64,000 nt of DNA from Emmonsiellopsis sp. PD_33 (Eukaryota; Ascomycota; Eurotiomycetes; Onygenales; Ajellomycetaceae), in assembly GCA_032988165.1 (NCBI GenBank), contig JANTQF010000143.1, positions 1-64,000 on the forward strand. Direction: 5' to 3'. The translations under genes and the position numbers were made by a program. A model generated the notes under the pieces. That model was given only the letters and a program-made list of their open reading frames with translations, was not told the origin of the DNA and searched no databases. This document shows positions 47,355 to 60,700 of the stretch, piece after piece. Position 1 is the stretch's first letter, and the number at the start of each line of letters is the position of its first letter.

Positions 47355-48299
47355 CTGGAAGGGCAAGCAGCAAGCAGCTACTTGGAGATTCTCTTCTCTA
47401 CAACTCTCATCAGAGCTTACCTGTTGGATCTGGGGGATTATCTGCTGCTGCTTGGCCTTTGGGCACACCTCCCAGTGTTGAGAGAGGTGTGTTTCAAGCT
47501 CAACTGCAACACCTCTACATGGAAGCTCTGAGGGACAATTACTGGAGGACAACATCCTTATAGGGATGAAGTCCAAAGGGAAATAAAATGGTTGCAGCCA
47601 ACAAAATCTTGCCCTGGAGGAGGCTCTACTGCCTCATCCCCCCCCCTGATTCTCTATACAGATCCCCCCCTTACTCCTTCTTGAGGACACATGTCATCCT
47701 CAAAAGGTGATCAACAGATGAAAGAGGTAGTAAAGAATTTTCACCTGTATAGCCAATTAGGAGGCTTCTAGGGTGAGGATCACAGGCTTGGCAGTGCACC
47801 ATCAACTGGTATATGTTGAGAATGCCTCTAAAGACCTCATAAACCAGAATATAACTACTTGAAACATTTTGAATACTCACACTGTTCTATTAATCCTTTT
47901 GAGAAATGAATCCTAATATCATAGCAGATATTAAAGAATAAGGACTAATAAATCTGATGCCTAATAGACTGGAGATAGATGATCAGAGGGGTAAATACAG
48001 CCTGAAGATAAGTATGTCCCAGAAAATCTTTATTAATGATGATAATAGCCCAGGTGTGGAAACTAACTTTAACTGGGCAAATGAAGTAGAGGATGTGGAG
48101 AAGCACAAGCTGCACAAGGAAGTAAGAAAGAAGAAGAAGAAGGAGAATAAATAGCAGTTAAAAGCTGTAGAGAATGAAGTTGATGAGATTCCCACTTAAG
48201 AGAATAAGAATATAGACATGAAGATGACTGGGGTTAATAAGACTTAAGGAGAGGAGGATGCCCCTAACAATGCAGAGCCCACATTAATACTAGAGATAC

Positions 48300-51200
48300 T
48301 CTTAATAGGAATTATAGAGATATTTATGAATACTTCTCATTTATTACTAAAATGATTGAGGGTACCTATAGAAACCTCATCATTACAGGGGAAGTCAGGT
48401 ACTAAATATAAAACCCAGAAAGTAAAGGATTAGAACCTCACAGAGTCACTATAAGCAGCAGCAGCCTCTATAATTAGGTAGCTGAAAAAGCCTCTTACTC
48501 ACTATTATAATATCTCTAATAAGATTACTCCTTCAGCTCTGAACCCTGCACCCAAGATTACTTTAATAAGACACAAAAATCAAATAATAGACCCAGAGAA
48601 GAACTTAGTTTAATATTCAGATAGAACTTACCTCTACCTGCAGCTCCTAAATGAGTTACATGGCACTGGAAAGATGGAATTAGTAGATGTAGTGAATTTC
48701 CTGATTAAGAATAAGGTTCTAGAATCAAGAGAGATTCTATTTACTCACACTTATAACTCAAAAGGGTAGCTAATCCACTGTATAACACTTAAAGCAGTTA
48801 AACATGCTACTAGCATAAAACTTAACCTGCTTGATTATAAGGTGTTAGTCTCCATGTACCTCACAGATGAGGCCCAGGTGTTTATTATAATAAGAATAAA
48901 GAGGGTAATAAAGAAGGAAATAGTGAAGTGCCTCTCAGGAATAGAGGGGATCAAGTTTAAGGGGCTGGACTTTTAGTTGGGAAAGTAGGAGTACCATGAG
49001 ATGCAGGATAAAGAGGTAGTATTAGTTTTTAGAGACATAATAAGTTTTCATTCTCTGGAAGTTTCACTGGGAGACTCTACCTTAGCTTATTCTAACTCTA
49101 TTCAGGCCTTGTTCAGGGCAGTAAATACAGCTACCTTCAGATGTGAGCTATGCACAGCAAATAATAAAAGGAACAGAGGACACTTTGTTCTAGACTACTT
49201 AATACTCTAGTCATTCAATGTGAAAGAGAAAAGCAGATTAGTAGTCTTGCTCAAAAAGCAGCTAATCCTCAAGAGAAAATTTTAATGAATAGAATTAGAA
49301 TAATCTCAATTAATGCATACTCTCTATAAGATTCTGCCTGTTTTACTAATACATATTACATGATATAAAGTGAGGATATAGATATAGTCTTGATATAGGA
49401 GGCCTTCCTGACCTAAGAATTGACTGAGGAACTGAAGAATTAATATCTAATAATACTGATTATAGTGTATAAGGCTGATATAAGAAGAGGGATGATGATA
49501 TTAATTAATTCTAAGACCTTAGATTAGCACTCTGAGCTAGAACCCAGTAAGGGAAATGAATATATCCTCTTTAAAGATGCTACTGAAAGACTACTAGTTT
49601 GTAAAATGAAGATAAGAGGTAAAACTCTAGTCATAGCTAATGTCTATACCTCTATAGAGGTAGTGGACAGGCTATAATGGCTAAGAACTGTTAATAATCA
49701 GCTAGATAGAAACCTCCTACCCTTTAGGTGCAATATAGTTAGAGGAGATTAGAATGAGATGCTTAGCTAAAAAAATGCTCACATTCTTAGAGTGGTGCTA
49801 ATAACCAGGCAGTATGAAGCTAAATGTCTGCTGACTCACCTGAGAGACAAGAGAGTACTAGTAAATAGGTGATGAATCTGAAATCCTACCTTAATAGTAT
49901 ACATCTTTTACTAAGGGAATAAGGGGGTGTCCCAGATCAATAGACTGTACCTTAGGGAAGACTGAATGAGGAACTCAGAGAGATAGAATATAAAAGTTAT
50001 AGGCCTCTAAATAGACTATCATTCAGTCTAGTTCTATATTGATGCACCTATTCAGATTCAGAGGGGACCTGACTGGTAGAGACTCTACCTGTACTCACTT
50101 TAACTCTTAAGGGTTACTAAAACCTACAGAAAGATGGTAGAAGACCTGATGATGAAATGATGACATCTGACTAGCCTCTTAGACATCTAAATAGAATTAA
50201 AATTTAAGATTGAAGTAAAGCTTTGGGAGGAAGATGCCTGGGCATTTAAAGCCTATAGGAGACTCCAAACTCATATTGAAAGATGTCAAAGGAAATTATG
50301 GAGAAGATAGACTGAAGGTAATATTAATGATGAGGTTGAGATTTTACTATCCTCTCTTAACCTCCAGGAAAGATGCCTAGAGGAGTAAACATATAAAAAC
50401 TATACTTATAATGCCATGGCTAAGCATACTCTCCTTAATGAACATATGTCTAAATGGTTCTTTTCTAAAGCCCATATAAATATATAGATGAATATTGAGG
50501 CCCTGATTGATAACTACAGGTATCTTCAGGTAGAAGTGGAAGGGATCCTTGAAATAGCAGCTACTTTTTATGAGAAGCTATTTAGTGAAAAGAACTCAGA
50601 TATTGAAGTAGTAAGAGAGCTTTATAGTAGATTAGGTAGAATAAAACCCAGTGATATAGAGTCCTTAACATGGAGGATCTCTGAGCATAAGATTATAACT
50701 TTCATCTGAAGGATGGCTTTGAGAAAGTCACTCAGACTGAATGGATTGCTAAGTAAGTTCTATAAGATGCTCCTGCAAATAGATAATGAAGTTGAAATAC
50801 CTGCTCTTATAGAGATACTGAAGCTGATGTATAATAATATATTAGTAGGAAAATAAGTTCCAGAGGAATGAATAAAGGGCATCCTCACTCTACTGTTTAA
50901 GAAAGAGGAGAAGATAGACCTCAGAAACTACTACCCCTTATTAATAATAAATGTGAATTATAAGATATTAATAGAAATTATAATAAACAGACTGGTAAAG
51001 GTTCTAGCCTTTATAATAGGAGTGCACTAATCAGCCTTCCTTCCTGGATGATTGATAGATGATAATGTCTGAATAATCTAATATGCTCTTATATGCTCTG
51101 GCCCAGAGAGACCTGCTGTCCTCTTCATAGATCAGGAAAAGACCTATAACTGAGTTAGTTACTCCTACATGTAGGAGGTACTGTGGTCTCTAGGTGCTAA

Positions 51201-53300
51201 GAAGAAATTCATCTATCTGATACAAATATATTATACTAGAGCAGCTGTCTTAGTGCACATCAATGGGTTTAAAAGCAGATTAGTCCTAGTTCTGAGTAGA
51301 GTACATCAAGAGGATCTGATCAGCTACTTATTATATGTAGCTATCATTAAGACTCTAATCTATATCATACTCAAAACTCCTCTCATTAGAAGTATAAGCC
51401 TTGAAGGTGAAACAATTAAGACTCTGATGTATGCAGATGATATTATAATCTTACTTTAAAATAATAATAAAATAGTAGTAATTCAAGAGATCCTGCTCCT
51501 CTACTCTCATATCAGCAGTGCCAGGGTGAACTAGGGAAAGTCAAAGCTAATAAAGGTGGAGAGACCCCTGTCACTAGCAGGTATCCTAGAAATTCCACCT
51601 GGCATGGCATATGAGTACCTTAGAGTCCCTGTAGGCCTGAATATTAAAGATGCAATCAATAAGTTCTGGAAGGATATAGTGGAGAAGATAGTAGGCATAG
51701 CAGGCTATTAGGTATAATTTTATCTCTCTATAAAAGGAAGAGTGCTAGTAGCCAACATCCTCATGATATTCATCCCACATTTTATCCTCTAATTTGTGAA
51801 GATACTGATAGAGGCCAAAGAAAAGCTCCAGAAGGAATACTACTATCTAGTCTAAGATGATAAAAGAAGTAAAGAAATATACAACCTACATGTCTGTCTT
51901 GAGGTAAAGAATGGTGGGATTGAGTGTATGAATCTGAAATCTATCATTAAGGCCTCTATAATCTCTATGATGAACAGAGCATCAATCTAGCCTCATCTAC
52001 CCTAAGTAATTATAGTACAGGAAATAATGATAATCTCAGCAATAAGAACTACAGGAGAGGTATTAAATTTTATAGTAACTCAGCTGTGGTTTCAGAGAAT
52101 CAGCAGCCAATCAAATTGGCTGATGAGGGTAAGAGACCAGTAAATAACATAGTATAAGTTAAATAAAGTAGATTTTTTAGAATTATTCTAATTAGCTGAG
52201 TCTGAGTCATACATGGATGTTCTGAATGTTTATTTCTGATATCACCCCTATATAGGGGGGATAACTGGAGGGGGCCCCAGGCAATAAAGCTCTGAGATAT
52301 GGAGGGAACTGTGAGAATGAGGAGCTCACTACCTTGAGGATGTATAGGACCCTTGATTAGAAATACTCAAAATACCATAAATATTACCTAAAAGACTGGA
52401 GGCTAGGGCCCTCTAAATGATCAAAATAATGATGAATATAATTCCAGATGAGTGGAAGCCACTTCTAAGTCAATCAGAAGGAGCTTAGATCAGGCTGTAA
52501 TTCTCTTAGGTGACCTACTTGTATAGAGAGATGTTAATTGAGGAAGTGACCTATAAGATAGCTCACAAACTACTCTTAATGAAAAGGCTAGAGAGGGTAG
52601 ATTTCAGTTTATGAGTGCTTAGACTGATTGATGCCTATAAAGAGGTTACTAGTAAGTTAGTGATCTTAGTATGCCTTTAGAAAATGGCTAGAAGATAATT
52701 TCATGTATCTAAAGTAGAAGACCTCATCTGGAGATTACTTTATGATAAGATGCAGATAAGCTCTAAACTATCTTGAATAGACCTCTACTATTAGCTTTAT
52801 CTAATATATGGAACTAACCTAACTATAAGGCATATCTGGGTGGAATGCACAGTGGTGATTGATGTCTAGAAAGAGACTGTTGAGATTTGAGACTTATTAG
52901 GTATAAGCACACTAATGAAAGCTTCAAGATCAAGAAATGAAATGATTACACTAATAATAATATCTCTATAAGGGGGTGCAATGGGATGTTAGTAGCAGGC
53001 CCTATACTCAATAACTACATGAGTGATATGGAAATTATATCTATCTCACTTCTGAAGCCTTATGAATGTATATTGAGATATCTCAGCAGCAAGGACATAC
53101 TATAGGCTGCAAATCCAGAGTCAGATAATGATAGAAAGAACAATCTGCCTTAATAAATATTATAGAATGCCTCAGCACAGTACATAGATATTTCATGAAG
53201 TCTGGGGAGAAAACCCAAAGATGATTAGAGTGGTAAAGGGCCCTCAGGCCACTAACCCCTAGAGAAGACAGTGAACATAAATCATGATTAAAGTTATTAA
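48300..53300 (+). mobile_element. Tad1-like non-LTR retrotransposon relic, stop-riddled
   Basis: Dead LINE in the forward direction. Around 49,135-49,205 a Cys-containing knuckle remnant (FRCELCTANN) suggests the end of a gag-like first frame. From about 49,285 an AP-endonuclease-like region begins (RIISINAYS). Reverse transcriptase follows at about 50,480-51,460: IEILKLMYNNILVGK, then LLFKKEEKIDLRNYYPLLIIN, the motif-A remnant LFIDQEKTY at 51,121-51,147, and the catalytic YADD box at 51,430-51,441. Near 52,830-52,860 HIWVECTVV recalls the His/Cys tail seen in Tad1-clade elements. Stops occur every few dozen codons, mostly at positions where CAG, CGA or TGG would be expected, so no product is made. 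Exact ends and any target-site duplication are not visible. Confidence 0.82.
51430..51441 (+). pseudogene. Reverse-transcriptase YADD catalytic box within the LINE relic
   Basis: The codons TAT GCA GAT GAT encode the polymerase motif and are followed by hydrophobic IIIL, as expected. The surrounding frame survives for about 68 codons (51,253-51,459) before a stop. It marks the element's class and orientation, not a working gene. Confidence 0.85.
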
Positions 53301-53622
53301 ATGAACCTCAATCAGGAATGAAGGACAGAGTAATACTACAGATGAAAACATTGAAGACCTGATAGATCATAAAGAATAGATAAACATCTGATGAACTGAA
53401 GATACTAGATGGTTGCAGCAGCTAAGGTTCCCTCCCAACTTAAATAGGGGTCTTAGTGATGATGCTGTAACTAATAAAACACTTAATGAAGAGTAGTGAG
53501 ATGAGGTTTAAGTCCCTGTATCAGCACTTAGAGTTAGGTAACTACACCTCTTCATGGCTGATCTTTCTGTATGTAAATATATGTATGAGTATAGAGTGGC
53601 TAAATCAAAAACAACTTTATAC

Positions 53623-53641
53623 TGGAGAAAATCCTTGCCCC
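53623..53641 (+). repeat. 19-base direct repeat, right copy
   Basis: Identical to 47,336-47,354. It lies about 6.3 kb away, near the right edge of the CpG-free block. Confidence 0.75.
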
Positions 53642-53968
53642 TAAAAAAGCTTCAGAAGCTATGTGAGAATAAAACTAGTGACTCCATCCATTCACCCTCA
53701 CCTCTGGAGGACAATCAGTGAAGATGATTTCTTGGAGAGTAATTCATAGGGTATTTATATTAATAAGAATAAAACATGCAACTCTAGATTAAAGATCTTA
53801 TAATCTCATTAATTACTTGTAATACTAGTACCTATTCTGAGGCTATCTTATGAGGTTTATATAAATACTAGTAATCCCACAAATAGAAAGAGTTGGAAAG
53901 TTCAGAAATAGCAGATGTGAAGGGGAAGAAGGAAATGTATGAGAAATAGCCATCTCAGTGGGAAACAG

Positions 53969-56900
53969 CGCTGAGATTGTGTTTTTACCTTTCTCCAATC
54001 TTTATGTCATTTTATTTCTTTATCTCTGGAAAAAAGGGGGGCCTGAACTCCTACCCATGGGCAACTTCTTCCTGTTATTTCCATTCAAACCAAATACAGC
54101 AGTGTCAACAGTCAAACTCCAAGAGTGGTTTGTCTTGACTAAAGGCCGACTGATAGCTAGCAAGAGTCATTCTATATTCCTCGTTACATTTTATCCAGGC
54201 CAGCTACTATGAAATTTGCCTCGTGCGTTAGGAAAATGGTGTGTCATAAAAGTGGTGCCTCAGAGCAAGGCTCCTCATGATTCAGTCCGCCGAATGAACC
54301 CCTGGTTAGAGTGCAGCAAACAAGATTATTATTGAAAGGGGCAGTGGGGGGATTGAAAATTGAAACTGGGGTTTGGAGTTTGGAGTTTGTGATTTTATGT
54401 GACTATTTTGCTATTTTGACTTTTATACCAGTTGTTGCAGAAATCGATGTTAATATATTAGTGAGAAGAGACAATGGAATGGAAAACCATACCTACTACC
54501 TATGGTAACTACCTAGTTAAATACCATGTCCCCCTTTTTTTTCTTTTGGTTTTTGGTTCTATTTCTTCCAGTTACCTAAATGAGGGATATGCCAAATCCT
54601 TCCACCTCCTGCATCAGTTCCAAAGCCATAAAAGCTCTTTGAGAATGGTTACCTTTGGAAGAAATAACTACACTGGCCTCTCATAGCCGGAAAAGACTAC
54701 TAGTATTTAATAACGATAACGAAACTTCTTATAGTTGCTTAAGTACGCTCTTCAGACAGCCAGAGATTCTCCAGGCGCGGATAGTTAAATACTCCAACGG
54801 CAGGGGCCTACACAAAATCTTCACTCTCATCAGCGTCCGTCCCAGACAGAAAACAAAGTATTGTCCAACCCGACGAACACGGCCCAAAGGGAACATCGGG
54901 TCGGAACCGTGAAGAAAAAACAATGGTTCGGACTCCACGGACTCCGAGGATTTTTTCTTGAAAGTGGTTGGTTCCGCCTCCGTTCCAATCTCTGGGGATT
55001 TTGCTAACTTCGGAGGGTCGGAGTCGGTAAAGCCGTGTCTTTGTTTCGGGGAATTTTTTTTAACTAAATTGAAAGAAGATCGTCCTCCAGATGCCAGATG
55101 GTGGGGTTGCCAGCGAGGAATGTGGGGATTCATGAAACTGCAGCTGGCACAAGTGGGATCATGGCTTGAAACAACAGTGGTTTGTCTGCCCGGCTAAAAT
55201 GCAATGGCTCCCGAAGGGTTGGTATGATTTGGGGGCAAGTTATTTAACTGCAGAGCACTCTGTAGGCAGGTGGCCCTTCACAGAAGCTACAGAGGCTCCT
55301 GTGTCTTTTCCTTTCTTTACCCCGCCCCTTCAAAGCTGTTTTTCGGTTTCTCTTTTGATTTGAGGAAATAGGGGGATTGGAAAAAGAATGTTGCTGCCTT
55401 GTACCAGGTTATTAATAAATCCAACAAAATGGTACAGGCCCTAGGGCTAAGTTTTACGCTGGATGTGGCTCAATTTATGGAAAGGCTCAAACAATGGAGA
55501 AACGGGATGGATCAGCCCTGAAGCGGGAGACAAGGGAGGTTTTGCCCTGTCGTTGGCCGTGGCGCAGCAAGGAGCGAGGAGCGACTTTTATCAAGGCGGG
55601 ACTGCCACTGTAGCTGGCAGCTTGTGACATCCATTAGGATTACATTCCATACCAAAATTGAAGGAGGGATATGAAAAGGGCAAAATAATAGAGGAACCTC
55701 TTTTCCGGTTTGCTTTGTTTTTTGTTTAGTCGAGGGTTTGATATCTTGAGAGGGAGTAATTTGATTATGGCTTCTTTGCTCGGGGTCAGTTCCATATTCA
55801 AGGATCCATACAGAAGTCCAGCTCTGGGAAGGCCTCGGCCTGCTTCGGAGGTTTTGTTTGTGGTCCGTTTTGAACGGAAGGAGCAGAGTCCAGATTAAGT
55901 TTCCCAGGCTAATCCATTTATTATATGAGCGGAGGGAGGGACGGCGCTTGACAGTGGGCGAGATTGACGAGATCAGTCGCCCGATACGTTTTTATTTTCT
56001 TCAGGAGACCTGCATTGAGCCATTATGGGTCAACCATAAGGTTGACGATTCATTTGAGCAGTTCGGCCGGACTCGCGGACAATGATCCTTGATTCGATTT
56101 TTTGATAGTGAGGGCGCAAATGGTTATTAGGTTTGCTACTGCGTGGCTGCTTATGATCCTGGAGGGCGAGACGAGATAATATTGCCTGCGACATCCTCTT
56201 TGGGTATGGGAGGGTTTCGGTATGTATCATCTGAAAAGTGATGAGTGATGTAACCGTGAAAGGTCTTGATATGGTCCATTCGGGGTAAGGTTAGTCAATG
56301 AACAGGGCCAACAATAGGGAACCCTCAACTCAAGTCAATTAGCACACATGCAGGACATGGGCAAGCAGTTGATGCTGTGCTTGATAGCCTTGCAGTTGCA
56401 TCTGTAAGTGGTTAATTACCCTAGCAAACATGTTACATCAGTCAGTAAACCAAGATTGTCCCAACCGACAAAAACACTTGACATTGTAAGTGACATTTCT
56501 TGTCAGATATTATGGCCATGAAGAGCACAAGGTTGTGTCTTCATTTTTGATATTTCTTGCCAGTGGGATGGTCATGATCAGGGAAATGCTCGAGATTACA
56601 CCCGAGCTGTAAGTTACTGAAATGCGGGAGTTGCTTTTTATGTTCCGTCCTTGTCACTAAAACTGTGGGTCTGAAATGCCGGTCGGCAGTTGTTGGACTC
56701 TCAGCCTTTAGGGCTAGTATCTCCCAACTACGGAGTAGTGCGGTGGGAGGTTGAGGCTGGAGAATTTCCCTGCGTATTAGTAAAAGACGAGTCGCAGTTG
56801 GATAAGTCCTATTGTTGGATAGGGCGATTCATCGAAAGTCGTTTGTTCAAAGGCACATTATCATCAGGGATATTTGGCGGGAAGAGCTTCCGGAGCTTGC

Positions 56901-57763
56901 TCTAATTAAACGTGTGCTTCGTATTTGAGAGCAAAAATGGAGGACCGCTCGAATTCGGCCGCTGTGAGCTGTCCGTCGCGGTGACGGAATTTGGATGCCT
57001 GAAAGCACTGGGCCGTCAAGGATCCAATCGGTGTCGGGGATTGGGCTGGTGGCCGATGCACCAAGATAGCCCTGCACTATTTTTATAAAGGGGACCAAGC
57101 TAGCGCGAAACCGGGTATTTCCGCGAGAGGGCGCGATCAAGACCAGTGATCTCAAGGAAGACAAATCGGCAGAGAATGCCATTCTTCCATCGGCGAAGGT
57201 TGATCATGATCAGTCATGAAGCACCCGTGGACGGAGAAGAAGTTGATATCCATCCCGATATCCGCCTAACCGCATGTGGCTAGCGCCGTCCTTGGCCTTC
57301 ACCTCTGCCATTTTGCGGCGACGGCTTCAACCCAGAAAAAGAAAATAATGCCCTATCTCATATATGCTCCGCCGTGTTTCGTCTTCCTCTTGTGTGCGAG
57401 CCAGAGTGCTTAATCCTATCTTTGTAGCTTTCCGTGGCTGCGCGGTGGAATCCCAGCATGCTTTGGCGGAGTCCCTATTACTAAGCACCGCCCTTGTCCC
57501 TCTCCGCCCAACTCTGCCCGTCCGCGCCTCTCTGCTCGCCACAAGAGCTGAGCATTCCATTTTATTCGCTTCGATAGATCCCCCGCAAGCCCTCGTCTGT
57601 GCAGACGCTACCGTCGCTGCGTCCTGACCCCGTTGTTGCCCACCCTGCTACATGGCGATATCGTGACAGCCACCGTATAACGACCCCTCCCCCGTACCGG
57701 AGCCCAATTACCCCCGGAATCCCTCGTCGCACTGCATACCCCGCTGCTCTTGTGCCAAAAGCG
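53969..57763. other. Gene-poor flank between the LINE relic and the Zn2Cys6 gene
   Basis: 3.8 kb with CpG present but no open frame resembling a known protein. Around 54,915-55,035 GGACTCCG-like words appear in both orientations. An imperfect direct repeat of about 35 bases starts at 56,491 and 56,548. The last 400 bases before the transcription-factor start are open in frame without an ATG and are probably its leader. The rest may be old repeat or unrecognised non-coding DNA. Confidence 0.5.
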
Positions 57764-60700
57764 ATGGATAGCTTTGGTGGAGGAGACGCAGATGCTATGG
57801 GCTTTGAAATGCCGACAATGGCGAACCAGCCGCCGCAGATTTTTGGCGCATACAACCCCGATGGCTCTCCCGTTACGCCCTCTCTCCCCGGGCCCATATT
57901 TGCAGACGACCATTTGACTGGGAACTTGGATGAGAGCAATGATGCCAAGAGGCGGAGGATTGCAAGAGTATGTTGGGAACAAAATACGGATATTACGTTG
58001 TAGTTGGGTTTTGCTGATTGCTCGCGGCAGGCGTGTGATATGTGTAGGAAAAAGAAGATCAAATGCGACGGAAAGATGCCAAAATGCTCCCACTGCATAA
58101 ACTACAAGACAGAGTGTATATTCACCCAGGTCGAGAAGAAGCGGAACCCACCCAAAGGGTATGTTTATCGGCCCCACCCTTGTTCTTACTCCGACTAATC
58201 CTCTCGAACAGAGCAAAGTATATCGAAGGATTGGAAAACCGATTGGGCCGCATGGAATCATTACTGCGCCTTTCAGGGCTATTGTCGGAAACAGACTCCG
58301 GCAAAACAGATCTCGGGGCTCTTGAAAGACGACTGGCTGATAAGTCCACCATGCCAGGCACTCTATCGACCAAGACTTCAACTGCATCGTTCGGCTTTAA
58401 CCAGCCAAACCAACCTTCGCCTGCCAATTCGGCACCACATATAGACTCGCATGCCAGTCCCAAGACGCCAAACACTACACCAGACTCTCAAAAGGAATCA
58501 GAGGCGGATTTGGATAACCTTTCAGACATGATGTGCTCCTTAGTCACTAACAATTGCGGAGAGACCCGATATATTGGTACCTGACCTCATATGAACCCTG
58601 GTTTTCTGCTTGCGAACTAATAAAAATACCAGGATCGTCATCAGGATTCTCGATATTCTCCCCGAAAGGCATTCAATGGGTCAACGAAAAAACGGGAGAC
58701 TCTTCGTTTCAAGATATGATATCGTCCGCATATGTAGACGACAATAAATGGATATATTGGAAGCCGGAGATATTTAGCGACATATTCGCCCGTCGTGTTT
58801 TCAAACCATTACCGCCCAAAGAAGAGGCAATGTCTCTCTTTAAGGATTACTTTGAGAATTTTAATTGCCTGTTTCCCCTATTTCACGAACCCACCTTTAT
58901 GCATCTGGTCGAACGCCAGTACTCTCGCGATCCGTACGAGGGTTCTGGCTGGTGGGCGAGTATCAACGTCACACTAGCCATAGCACACAGGCTACGAGTC
59001 ATGAGTAATCTAGTGCCACAGGAGGAAGATAAAAAGGCTTGGCTTTATTTAAAGAATGCTATGGGTGTCCTGACGGAATTGACTATGCGCAATACTGACC
59101 TTCTGAGCGTCCAAGCGCTCCTTGGCATGGTGAGTTTGACTTGGGATCCGTTGACTCATTGAGAGGATATGATAAACATTAACCCCTCCCAGTCACTTTT
59201 CCTACAAGGGACGCCAAATCCACAACCCACGTTCTTCTTAGTCGCAGCTGCTATCCGTCTCTCCCACAGCATAGGGCTTCACAAGCGTGGATCAGGATTT
59301 GGGCTAAATCCCGTTGAGCTCGAACAGCGGAAGCGAGTGTTTTGGATCGCCTACCTACTAGACAAGGAGTACATATTCCTCATTTACCGTGTTTTACTAT
59401 GCGTTTGCTAATGATGCTTAGCATATGTCTTCGGTCGGGGCGACCCCCTGTCCAAGATGATGACGACATGAATGTTGAACTTCCTAGCGAGGATCCACCG
59501 GATAACATAGGTAACGTACCACTTGCTGATGGCAAGGGGAAAATAAATCTTTTCCGGACAATGTGCACATTTGCCACGATCGAGAGCAAGGTGTACAGGC
59601 AACTATATTCAACCAAGGCTTCACGTCAGTCAGACGGAGAGCTTCTCAATACGATAGGAGAACTTGACCGGGAACTTGAGGAGTGGAAGGATAGTATCCC
59701 TATTGATTTCCGACCTGAACATGAAATCAAAACTACCCACCGACCATTGATACTCCACATCGTCGTTCTCCACTTTTCCTACTATAACTGTCTGACAACA
59801 ATACACCGAATGTCCGTTCACCATGGTTACTGGACCAGCCGCTTATCAAATTATGCGATCCAAGGTCTCAACGCCAGACCATTGAACCCCCGAGTATTTT
59901 CATCGGCTGTCCTCTGTGTCTCTGCTGCCCGGGCCTCGATTCACCTCATCAAATATATCCCCCAAGGGGATTTTGCTTGTGTTTGGTAAGGATATTTAAA
60001 TTTGAGATACAATTTGTTGATACCCGACTTACTTTTGTGTGTCTAGGTTGATCCTTTATTTCCCGATCTCCTCGCTGGTCACCCTCTTCGCAAATATATT
60101 ACAAAACCCTCAGGATGCTCGTGCACGCTCTGATGTCAAGTTGATGGGCCTTGTCGTCAATTTCCTTTCGATGCTTGTTGCGGACGAATCCAATGGGAGC
60201 GTTAAGCGAATGCTTGGGGTCTGTTCAGAATTCGAACGAATTGCGAAGGTGGTATTGGATCGGGCTGAGAAGGAATCCCAGTCCAAACGCAAACGCAGAG
60301 CCGGTGGAGACGAAAACCACAATGTACCAACGCAGCGAAACGGTCCTAGTAATGGCCACTCTAAATCACCATCAGGTGGACGGCAAAATGCCACTCCCAG
60401 AGCACCCTCATTCTCAAGGGGCTTCCAAGGGAGTACAGAGCAGCCAACGAACCATGTCAGCCACGATTATTTTATGCCTGAGGCCAACTCACAACACCAT
60501 AATTCAACCCCAACATGCGTCGCAGATCCATCATCAACGTCGACGACACCTACCACGACGACGGCGGCCACATCAGCAACAGGTGGGATGAGGTTTGGAC
60601 CTGCCTATGACCAAGAATTTGGCGACCTTTTGCCCCCGGATCCTACAAACCCGGGTGGATTTACTAGCGGACCGTCATATTCCCATGCGGAATCGATGCC

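Larger units (their letters stand above)
47311..53968. repeat. CpG-free repeat island (about 6.6 kb)
   Basis: Reading every line by eye I find no CG dinucleotide between TCGG at 47309 and GCGC at 53968, although the rest of the window has CpG throughout. Most of the block (about 47,880-53,900) is also AT-rich and full of TA, with in-frame TAG, TAA and TGA where coding sequence should be. That is the footprint of repeat-directed cytosine mutation. Onygenales repeats are known to be CpG-depleted. The island contains the LINE relic listed next, and its first 400 bases have a different composition. Confidence 0.85.

Noticed and set aside
48300..53300. Surviving short open frames within the LINE relic as separate genes
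   Set aside because: They are fragments of one retroelement in the same orientation, separated by mutation-type stops.
54729..55133. Minus-strand open frame of 134 codons
   Set aside because: No recognisable domain, odd composition built on GGACTCC-like words, and no supporting exon; treated as chance.
57599..57763. N-terminal extension of the Zn2Cys6 factor
   Set aside because: The upstream frame opens with GTG only and has Pro/Arg-rich leader-like content; the ATG at 57,764 is the first.
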